This document shows, piece by piece, positions 1 through 5,046 of a stretch of 5,651 nt of DNA (positions are counted from its first letter, which is position 1; each line of letters starts with the position of its first letter). Origin of the DNA: an uncultured Burkholderiales bacterium (GTDB lineage: Bacteria; Pseudomonadota; Gammaproteobacteria; Burkholderiales; Burkholderiaceae_E); the NCBI GenBank assembly GCA_903898725.1, contig CAIUGQ010000025.1, positions 1-5,651 on the forward strand, given 5' to 3'. The position numbers and the translations under genes are program-made. The notes under the pieces were generated by a model. That model saw nothing but the letters and a program-made list of their open reading frames with translations. It was not told the DNA's origin and did not search any database.

Positions 1-498
1 GCGGTTGTTGACCATGCCCGACAGCGCGACGCCGCCCAGGTTGACGCCGTGGTAGGCCCGCTCGCGCGACACGAAGAGCTGGCGGTGCCCCTGGCCGCGG
101 ATGCGGTGGTAGGCCAGCGCCATCTTCATCGCCGAGTCGACTGCCTCCGAACCGGAGCAGGTGAAGAACACCCGGTTGAGCCCCTCCGGGGTGTGCTGCA
201 CCACACGCTGCGCGAGCTCGAAGGCCTTCGGATGGGCCCGCGTGAACGGCATGGTGTAGTCGAGCGTCGAGAGCTGGTCGAAGACCGCCTGCGCGATCTC
301 CGGACGGCAGTGCCCGGCGGCGACGCAGAACAGTCCGGACGAGGCGTCGAGCACCTGCGAGCCGTCGGGCTTGTACAGCCACACGCCCTCGCCGCGCACG
401 AACATGCGCGGCTCCTGCTTGAACTCCTTGTTCGGCGAGAACGGCATCCAGTAGTTCTGGCGTGCCTCGATCTCGATCAGCGGGTCGGCGTGTCCCAT
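1..498 (-). CDS. Class III (omega-amino acid) aminotransferase, probable taurine:pyruvate aminotransferase, C-terminus cut by window edge
   Basis: PLP-dependent fold-type I aminotransferase of the omega-amino acid:pyruvate group, presumably cytosolic; 166 codons are visible. The N-terminus has the family's WMPFSPNK-type block (residues 17-24), then a glycine-bearing strand and DG turn (36-46) and the AGHCRPEI segment (61-68). The PLP-phosphate loop CSGSEAVDSAMK is at 114-125, and the ring-stacking YHG is at 149-151. The catalytic lysine and the aspartate that contacts the pyridine nitrogen lie beyond the edge. The ATG at 498 is preceded by GAGG with a 7-nt gap, which supports this start. It lies 61 bp behind the IclR gene on the same strand, so co-transcription is likely. 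Sequence alone gives the family (beta-alanine:pyruvate aminotransferases look similar). The role of making sulfoacetaldehyde from taurine, as Tpa does, is inferred from the divergent xsc gene. Confidence 0.85.
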   Translation of the reverse strand, partial: MGHADPLIEIEARQNYWMPFSPNKEFKQEPRMFVRGEGVWLYKPDGSQVLDASSGLFCVAAGHCRPEIAQAVFDQLSTLDYTMPFTRAHPKAFELAQRVVQHTPEGLNRVFFTCSGSEAVDSAMKMALAYHRIRGQGHRQLFVSRERAYHGVNLGGVALSGMVNNR

Positions 499-503
499 GC
501 GGT

Positions 504-509
504 GTCCTC
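504..509 (-). promoter_or_regulatory. Ribosome binding site of the aminotransferase gene
   Basis: Read on the minus strand this is GAGGAC. The GAGG core ends 7 nt before the ATG at 498, which is good Shine-Dalgarno spacing and supports that start. Confidence 0.6.
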
Positions 510-521
510 GGTGCGGTGGAT

Positions 522-539
522 CCGGGCCACCGGGCCCGG
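522..539 (-). other. GC hairpin between regulator and aminotransferase genes
   Basis: Perfect 7-bp inverted repeat CCGGGCC-ACCG-GGCCCGG with a 4-nt loop, between the IclR stop codon and the aminotransferase ribosome binding site. No T-run follows it on the minus strand, so a classical intrinsic terminator is unlikely. It could partly attenuate transcription or stabilise one part of a bicistronic mRNA. Chance is also possible in DNA this GC-rich. Confidence 0.35.
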
Positions 540-559
540 CGGGTCGGGCGAAAGCAGGC

Positions 560-1360
560 TTACCAGTCGATCGTCGCGGTCATCGCCTCGGCGGCGTTGC
601 GCAGCAGCGGCAGGTACTCGAGGCCTTCCTCGATGCGCATCCGGGCGAGCGGCGCATGCACCGCGACCCCGGCGACGACCTTGCCCTCGCTGTTGCGCAC
701 CGGCACGGCGATGCAGCAGATCCCGGGGAGGTACTCCTCGTTGTCGATCGAGTAGCCGCGCTCGCGGATCGCGTTGAACTCGTTCGACAGGCGCTTCGGA
801 TCGGTCAGGGTCTGCGGCGTGTGCTTGATCAGCGGAGTCTGCTGCAGAAAGCGGTCGCGGCTGCGCTTGGGCATCGCGGCCAGGAAGAGCTTGCCGCTCG
901 CCGATGCGTACAGCGGCACCCGCGAGCCGGAGCCGAAGTGCACGCGCAGCGGCCAGGCGGTCTCGACACGGTCGAGGTACAGCACCGTGTTGCCGTTGGG
1001 GATGGTCAGGTTGCAGGTCTCGCCGACCTGCTCGACCAGCTCCTCGAGGATCGCGTGGCGCGAGGCCCGGTGCGGCGAGCCGAGCAGCACCTGCCCGGCG
1101 AACTTGTTGAGCCGTTCCGCGAAGCCGTAGCGCTTGGTGTCGGGCTCGCGGGCCACCACACCGGCGTGCTCGAGCGTGCCCAGGATGCGCAGCACGGTCG
1201 GCTTGGGCAGCGCGACCGCCTGGGCGATCTCGGCGAGCTGCGGCGGCCGTTCGTGATCGGCCAGGGCCTCGAGGATGCGGATGGCCCGCAGGATGGCCGA
1301 GCCGGCCGGGACGTCGGCGTGGGCGGCTGCGATGGCCGCGATGGCTGCTTCGGTGCTCAT
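560..1360 (-). CDS. IclR-family transcriptional regulator, probable regulator of the sulfonate genes
   Basis: A 266-residue protein of normal IclR-family length. Residues about 21-80 form the winged helix-turn-helix: the SAILRAIRILEAL helix, then the recognition region with LPKPTVLRILGTLEHAGVV and the RYGF wing. Residues about 97-260 are the effector-binding domain, with the signature blocks LYLDRVE (127-133), ASASGKLFLAAM (152-163), RGYSIDNEEY (201-210), GICCIAVPV (213-221) and GKVVAGVAV (226-234). The ATG at 1360 was chosen because GAGGAG lies upstream and because the open frame continues upstream only through the intergenic promoter region. The gene is divergent from xsc and leads into the aminotransferase gene, so it most simply controls both and itself. 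The ligand is not readable from sequence; taurine, sulfoacetaldehyde or a related C2 sulfonate is inferred from context. Confidence 0.92.
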   Translation of the reverse strand: MSTEAAIAAIAAAHADVPAGSAILRAIRILEALADHERPPQLAEIAQAVALPKPTVLRILGTLEHAGVVAREPDTKRYGFAERLNKFAGQVLLGSPHRASRHAILEELVEQVGETCNLTIPNGNTVLYLDRVETAWPLRVHFGSGSRVPLYASASGKLFLAAMPKRSRDRFLQQTPLIKHTPQTLTDPKRLSNEFNAIRERGYSIDNEEYLPGICCIAVPVRNSEGKVVAGVAVHAPLARMRIEEGLEYLPLLRNAAEAMTATIDW

Positions 1361-1372
1361 GATCTGTTCTGT

Positions 1373-1378
1373 CTCCTC
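1373..1378 (-). promoter_or_regulatory. Ribosome binding site of the IclR-family gene
   Basis: GAGGAG on the minus strand, 12 nt before the ATG at 1360. The sequence match is strong but the spacing is somewhat long. It is the best match upstream of any candidate start in this frame. Confidence 0.5.
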
Positions 1379-1404
1379 AACGGTCGATACTGTCTCGGCC
1401 GTCG

Positions 1405-1433
1405 TCGGGGACGGCTCTCCCCGATTATGGGGA
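1405..1433. promoter_or_regulatory. Candidate IclR-family operator: three alternating half-sites
   Basis: The stretch contains GGGGA (1407-1411), TCCCC (1418-1422) and GGGGA (1429-1433), that is GGGGA-N6-TCCCC-N6-GGGGA. Each half-site starts exactly 11 bp after the previous one. The left pair extends to a perfect 7-bp dyad, TCGGGGA-N6-TCCCCGA (1405-1424). It sits in the divergent iclR/xsc spacer, 45 bp from the regulator's ATG and 96 bp from the xsc start. IclR-family regulators such as PcaU and PobR use operators with three motif copies, a palindrome plus a further repeat, so the layout fits. Binding is inferred. Confidence 0.5.
1424..1429 (-). promoter_or_regulatory. Probable -10 box of the IclR-family gene
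   Basis: CATAAT on the minus strand matches TATAAT at five of six positions. It lies between two GGGGA-type half-sites, so a protein bound there would cover the promoter. I find no convincing -35 hexamer at 16-18 bp, so the promoter may be weak or need help. It predicts transcription starting near 1415-1418 and a leader of about 55-60 nt. Confidence 0.4.
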
Positions 1434-1515
1434 AAATGGAACCGGCCTGCATATGAAAACGAAATCCTTGAGTTTCTCCGGCCGGGAGCGGGTGACACAG
1501 TGCCCCGAATCCAAA

Positions 1516-1520
1516 GGGAG
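1516..1520 (+). promoter_or_regulatory. Ribosome binding site that sets a GTG start for xsc
   Basis: GGGAG within AAAGGGAG lies 9 nt before the GTG at 1530. The in-frame ATG at 1581 has only a weak AGAAG just upstream, too close to act as a good site. This decides for the GTG start. Confidence 0.65.
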
Positions 1521-1529
1521 CCTCAGTTC

Positions 1530-3320
1530 GTGAACCAAGCCATTCCTTCGAATCGCACCGTCGTCACCGGACGCCAGAAGATGACGCCCTCGGAGGCGTT
1601 CGTGGAGACGCTGGTCGCGCAGGGCGTGACCGACGTGTTCGGCATCGTCGGCTCGGCCTACATGGATGCGCTCGACCTGTTCCCGGCCGCGGGCATCCGC
1701 TTCGTGATGGTCGCGCACGAGCAGGGCGCGGCGCACATGGCCGACGGCTACGCGCGCGTCTCAGGCAAGCACGGCGTGTGCATCGCGCAGAACGGACCGG
1801 GGATCACCAACTTCGTCACCGCGGTCGCGGCCGCGTACTGGGCCCATTCGCCGGTGGTGGTGGTCACGCCCGAGACCGGCAGCATGTCGCTCGGCCTGGG
1901 GGGCTTCCAGGAGACCGAGCAGCTGCCGATCTTCTCGAAGATCACCAAGTACCAGGCGCACGTGAACAACAAGGCGCGGATGGCGGAGCTGACCGGCCGC
2001 GCCTTCGACCGGGCGCTGCTCGAGCTCGGGCCCACGCAGCTCAACATTCCGCGCGACTACTTCTACGGCGACATCGAGGCCGAGATCCCGACGCCGATCC
2101 GCATCGAGCGCGGCGCCGGCGGCGAGCAGGCGCTCGCCGAAGCCGCCGAGTTGTTGGCGACGGCGAAGTTCCCTGTGATCCTGTCGGGCGGCGGCGTGGT
2201 CAACGCCGACGCGTGGCCCGAGGCGATCGCGCTCGCCGAACTGCTGCAGGCGCCGGTCGCCAGCAGCTACCTGCACAACGACTCGTTCCCGGCGAGCCAT
2301 CCGCTGGCCGCGGGCCCGCTCGGCTACCAGGGCAGCAAGGCCGCGATGAAGCTGATCGCGCGCGCCGACGTGGTGCTCGCGCTCGGCACGCGGCTCGGGC
2401 CGTTCGGCACCCTGCCCCAGCACGGGCTCGACTACTGGCCCAAGGGCGCGAAGATCATCCAGGTCGATGCCGACGCGAAGATGCTCGGCCTGGTCAAGCC
2501 GATCTCGGTCGGGCTGTGCGGCGATGCGAAGGCCGTGGCTGCGGCCCTGCATGCGCGCCTGTCCGGCCGTGCGCTCGCCTGCCATGCCAACCGCGATGCG
2601 CGGCTGGCGACGGTGCACGAGGAGAAGGCGGCCTGGGCGAAGGAACGCGCCGAATGGACCCACGAGCGCGATGCCTGGTCGATCGAGACCGCGCGCGCGT
2701 CCTCGCACATGCACCCGCGCGAGATGCTGCTCGAGCTCGAGCGCGCGATGCCCGCCGACGCGATGGTCTCGACCGACATCGGCAACATCTGCTCGGTCTC
2801 GAACAGCTACCTGCGCTTCGAGCGTCCGCGCTCGATGTTCGCGGCGATGAGCTTCGGCAACTGCGGCTACGCGTTCCCGACCATCATCGGCGCCAAGCTC
2901 GCCGCGCCCGACCGGCCGGCGATCGCCTACGTCGGCGACGGCGCCTGGGGCATGAGCTTCGGCGAGCTGCAGACCTGCGTGCGCGAGAACATCCCGGTCA
3001 CCGCGGTCGTCTTCAACAACGGCCAGTGGGGCGCCGAGAAGAAGAACCACGTCGACTTCTACGACAACCGCTTCGTCGGCGTGAACCTGGACCGGCAGCC
3101 GAGCTGGGCGGCGGTGGCGCGCTCGATGGGTGCCGACGGCATCGTGGTGGACCGCGCCTCCGACGTGGGCGCGGCGCTCGCCGCGGCCATTCAGGCGCAG
3201 CGCGAGGGGCGCACGACGGTGATCGAGATGATGGTGACCGCCGAGCTCGGCGATCCGTTCCGCCGCGACGCGCTGTCCAAGCCGGTGCGGCACCTGGACA
3301 AGTACAAGGCCTACGTCTGA
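1530..3320 (+). CDS. xsc: Sulfoacetaldehyde acetyltransferase (ThDP-dependent, desulfonating)
   Basis: Xsc converts sulfoacetaldehyde plus phosphate to acetyl phosphate plus sulfite, the desulfonation step where taurine, isethionate and related C2-sulfonate pathways meet; the protein is cytosolic. The 596-residue product has the three-domain ThDP enzyme plan. The N-terminal PYR domain carries the catalytic glutamate E64 in HEQGAAHMADGYAR; a central domain covers about 195-345. The C-terminal PP domain has the ThDP/Mg motif from GDG (469-471) to NN (496-497). The blocks KMTPSEAFVETLV (17-29), GFQETEQLPIF (125-135), NGQWGAEKKNH (497-507) and the end DPFRRDALSKPVRHLDKYK are what I recognise as Xsc rather than acetolactate synthase. 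The GTG start has a good ribosome binding site, and the N-terminal residues before MTPSEAF are present in related proteins as I recall them. The neighbouring regulator and aminotransferase genes support the role. No phosphotransacetylase gene (pta) follows; the next gene is convergent. Confidence 0.95.
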   Translation: MNQAIPSNRTVVTGRQKMTPSEAFVETLVAQGVTDVFGIVGSAYMDALDLFPAAGIRFVMVAHEQGAAHMADGYARVSGKHGVCIAQNGPGITNFVTAVAAAYWAHSPVVVVTPETGSMSLGLGGFQETEQLPIFSKITKYQAHVNNKARMAELTGRAFDRALLELGPTQLNIPRDYFYGDIEAEIPTPIRIERGAGGEQALAEAAELLATAKFPVILSGGGVVNADAWPEAIALAELLQAPVASSYLHNDSFPASHPLAAGPLGYQGSKAAMKLIARADVVLALGTRLGPFGTLPQHGLDYWPKGAKIIQVDADAKMLGLVKPISVGLCGDAKAVAAALHARLSGRALACHANRDARLATVHEEKAAWAKERAEWTHERDAWSIETARASSHMHPREMLLELERAMPADAMVSTDIGNICSVSNSYLRFERPRSMFAAMSFGNCGYAFPTIIGAKLAAPDRPAIAYVGDGAWGMSFGELQTCVRENIPVTAVVFNNGQWGAEKKNHVDFYDNRFVGVNLDRQPSWAAVARSMGADGIVVDRASDVGAALAAAIQAQREGRTTVIEMMVTAELGDPFRRDALSKPVRHLDKYKAYV

Positions 3321-3323
3321 GTC

Positions 3324-3355
3324 CGGGCCGCGGGACGCGCTAGGGCGCGGCCCGC
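3324..3355. terminator. Possible bidirectional terminator hairpin between convergent genes
   Basis: Two alternative stems share the same right side. One is a perfect 9-bp inverted repeat, CGGGCCGCG (3324-3332) with CGCGGCCCG (3346-3354). The other is an 11-bp stem with one A/G mismatch, 3330-3340 with 3345-3355, closed by a TAGG loop. It lies just after the xsc stop and includes the stop codon of the acyltransferase gene. Neither side has a T-run, so the site would be an atypical terminator or an mRNA 3'-end stabiliser. Confidence 0.45.
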
Positions 3356-4887
3356 GCTCGAGCGCGCTTCCTCGCGACGGGCTTCTCCGGTGAGGCCGGC
3401 TGCTCAGGTGCGGCCTTGCGTGAGACCGTCCGCTTCGACGTGGCGCGTCCGGACGGCGAGCGCCCCCCGGCGGCCTTGCGCGCCGGGACCGTCACCGCCG
3501 CCTCCAGCGCATCGAGTTCCTCGTCGGCGTGGACCGCGAGCTTCTGCAGATGCGGGATCGCGTCGCGGCAGCCGACGAACGCGAAGTTCAGCGTGCCCGC
3601 ATAGCTCTCGCAGGTGATGTTCAGCGCCATGCCATGCGAGATCAGCGAGATCGGGTAGATCGCCTCGAGGCGCGCGCCGCGGAAGTACAACGGCACGTCC
3701 GGGCCCGGCACGTTCGACACCGTGACATTGAACATCGGCCGTACCCGCCCGCCGAGCGGCGTGAGCATCGACACCATGCTCGGCGCCATCAGCAGCATGG
3801 TGTACGGGGTCATCGCGTCGCGCGGCAGCGTCTGCGCATGCGCCTTGGCGCGCTGGGTCGACTCGACCACCGCTGCGAGCCGCTCGCGCGCGCCGTCGAC
3901 GTCGGTGGCGAGCGAGGCGACGATGAAGGTGATCGCGTTGCCGGTGCCCTCGTCGCCGTCCGGCCGCACCGACACCGGCACGCCGGCGGTCAGCGCACGC
4001 GCCGGCAGCGTGCCGTCCTCGACCAGGAAGCGGCGCAGCGCGCCGCCGCACACCGACAGCACCACGTCGTTGAGCGTGCAGCCGGCGGCCTGGGCGATCG
4101 CACGCAGGCGCGGGATCGGCACCTGCAGCGTGGCGACGCGCCGCTGGCCCCGCACGCGGCCGTTCAGGCTCGAGCGCGGCGCCTCGAAGGGCAGCGTCAT
4201 CGCCTCGGCGCCGCCCACCGCAGCACGCGCCATCGCGGCGAACGCGCCGGCGATCTTCGGCACCGAGCGCGCCTGCGTGCCGATCCCCTCGCGCAGCGTG
4301 CCGAGCAGCGCATCGAAGCTCGGCGCGCCGACCGCGGCCTTCGTGCGACGGGGCGGCCGGCGCACCGCGTCCGGCGCCCAGAACGGCGGCAGACCGAGGC
4401 TGGCCTCGGCGCTCTCGGCCATCGAGCGCATCAGCAGGCGCACGCCGCTCACGCCGTCGATCAGCGAGTGGTGCATCTTCACGTAGATCGCGAAGCGCCT
4501 GCCGGCGAGCCCCTCGATCAGGTGGAACTCCCAGGGCGGACGGCCGAGGTCCAACGGCTGGCTGTGCAGCCGGGCGACGAGCTGCCCGAGCTCGCGCTCG
4601 CCCCCGGGCCCCGGCAGCGCCGAGTGCCGCACGTGGTACTCCAGGTCGACCTCGCCCTCGGCCCAGCACGGCACCGGACTGCGCAGGCTCGGACGCTGCA
4701 GCCGGTAGCTCCACGGCGCGACCACGCCCCGCGGCGTGCGCAGGTCGGCCATCAGGTCCAGCAGATAGCGCGGTCCCGCGTCGTCGGGCAGCGAGAACGG
4801 CATCAGGCCCGCGATGTGCATCGGGGTGTCGCGCGACTCGACGAGCAGCCACGACGCGTCGAGCGGATTGAGCCGTTGGGTCGCCAT
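3340..4887 (-). CDS. Wax ester synthase/acyl-CoA:diacylglycerol acyltransferase (WS/DGAT) family protein
   Basis: Enzymes of this family (AtfA type) transfer an acyl group from acyl-CoA to fatty alcohols or diacylglycerol, making storage wax esters or triacylglycerol at the inner face of the membrane. The 515-residue protein starts with the typical RLNPLDASWLLVES block and has PLDLGRPPWEFHLIEGL (111-127). The catalytic motif HHSLIDG is at 139-145. The second-domain conserved blocks are LNDVVLSVCGGALRRFL (272-288), SVRPD, GN.ITF (316-321), SNVPGP (391-396) and ISHGMALNI (416-424). Length is slightly above the usual 450-500 because of a C-terminal tail, about 470-515, with 14 Arg/Lys and only 2 acidic residues among Ala, Pro and Ser. 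No Shine-Dalgarno precedes the ATG at 4887; the start is kept because the N-terminal block is the family's normal beginning. The gene converges on xsc and is divergent from leuS, so it is probably transcribed alone. Substrate choice cannot be read from sequence. Confidence 0.92.
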   Translation of the reverse strand: MATQRLNPLDASWLLVESRDTPMHIAGLMPFSLPDDAGPRYLLDLMADLRTPRGVVAPWSYRLQRPSLRSPVPCWAEGEVDLEYHVRHSALPGPGGERELGQLVARLHSQPLDLGRPPWEFHLIEGLAGRRFAIYVKMHHSLIDGVSGVRLLMRSMAESAEASLGLPPFWAPDAVRRPPRRTKAAVGAPSFDALLGTLREGIGTQARSVPKIAGAFAAMARAAVGGAEAMTLPFEAPRSSLNGRVRGQRRVATLQVPIPRLRAIAQAAGCTLNDVVLSVCGGALRRFLVEDGTLPARALTAGVPVSVRPDGDEGTGNAITFIVASLATDVDGARERLAAVVESTQRAKAHAQTLPRDAMTPYTMLLMAPSMVSMLTPLGGRVRPMFNVTVSNVPGPDVPLYFRGARLEAIYPISLISHGMALNITCESYAGTLNFAFVGCRDAIPHLQKLAVHADEELDALEAAVTVPARKAAGGRSPSGRATSKRTVSRKAAPEQPASPEKPVARKRARARAAP

Positions 4888-4894
4888 GGCGTCG

Positions 4895-4900
4895 AGTGTA
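4895..4900 (-). promoter_or_regulatory. Weak -10 candidate of the acyltransferase gene
   Basis: TACACT on the minus strand is followed by exactly 7 nt and then the ATG at 4887, so transcription from it would begin at or next to the start codon. That would explain the missing Shine-Dalgarno through a leaderless mRNA. No -35 hexamer is apparent at normal spacing. Confidence 0.25.
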
Positions 4901-4915
4901 GCAGCGGCCGAGCTG

Positions 4916-4939
4916 GCCGGCGCGCCTCCCCGCGCCGGC
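4916..4939. repeat. Perfect 9-bp inverted repeat in the divergent spacer
   Basis: GCCGGCGCG (4916-4924), a 6-nt gap CCTCCC, then CGCGCCGGC (4931-4939). It lies upstream of both divergent genes, outside any expected transcript of leuS, and is not followed by a T-run. It may be a protein-binding dyad or a chance GC-rich palindrome. Confidence 0.45.
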
Positions 4940-4951
4940 GGGACCGGCAGC

Positions 4952-4975
4952 TAAGTGCTTGATTAAGTGCCCGAT
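4952..4975. repeat. Tandem 12-bp direct repeat in the leuS upstream region
   Basis: TAAGTGCTTGAT (4952-4963) is followed directly by TAAGTGCCCGAT (4964-4975), identical at 10 of 12 positions. It forms a small AT-rich island in otherwise very GC-rich DNA, about 29 bp upstream of the TATAAT of leuS. The 12-bp period is close to one helical turn, which would suit a transcription factor or an upstream activating element. No known motif is recognised. Confidence 0.55.
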
Positions 4976-5003
4976 TCGCTCGCGGCGAGCGGTGCCGCGC
5001 CGC

Positions 5004-5009
5004 TATAAT
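5004..5009 (+). promoter_or_regulatory. Consensus -10 box of the leuS promoter
   Basis: TATAAT, an exact match to the sigma-70 -10 consensus, is followed by GGCGGATTCC, predicting transcription to start near 5015-5017. No recognisable -35 lies 15-19 bp upstream; the sequence there is all G and C. The ATG at 5008 overlaps this box and therefore cannot be in the resulting transcript. Confidence 0.6.
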
Positions 5010-5046
5010 GGCGGATTCCCCGGCGATGCCCTCCAGCGACCCCCGC

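Noticed and set aside
497..1456. Forward open frame of about 319 codons across the regulator gene
   Set aside because: It is a shadow of the IclR-family gene; the translation has no recognisable motif and lacks a ribosome binding site.
1476..1488. Imperfect palindrome CTCCGGCCGGGAG in the xsc upstream region
   Set aside because: CCGGCCGG-type palindromes are expected by chance at this GC content, and nothing else ties it to regulation.
1361..1498. Upstream start for the IclR-family gene at 1498, adding 46 residues
   Set aside because: The extension crosses the promoter and operator region, reads as non-conserved sequence and lacks a ribosome binding site. ATG 1360 gives a normal family length with GAGGAG upstream.
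1275..1529. xsc starting at the ATG at 1275
   Set aside because: This would overlap the divergent regulator gene and add about 85 residues unlike any Xsc N-terminus.
1761..3293. Long open frames antisense to, and in the second forward frame of, xsc (about 510-520 codons each)
   Set aside because: They are Arg/Ala/His-rich low-complexity translations with no family motifs, produced by high GC content. The xsc frame has clear ThDP-enzyme motifs throughout.
1530..3320. Acetolactate synthase large subunit instead of Xsc
   Set aside because: The ThDP fold is shared, but the QETEQLPIF, NGQWGAEKKNH and C-terminal DPFRRDALSKPVR blocks are Xsc features, and no small subunit gene is present.
3529..4962. 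Long forward open frame antisense to the acyltransferase gene
   Set aside because: Its translation is Arg/His/Ala-rich with no recognisable domain, while the opposite strand encodes an intact WS/DGAT with catalytic motifs.
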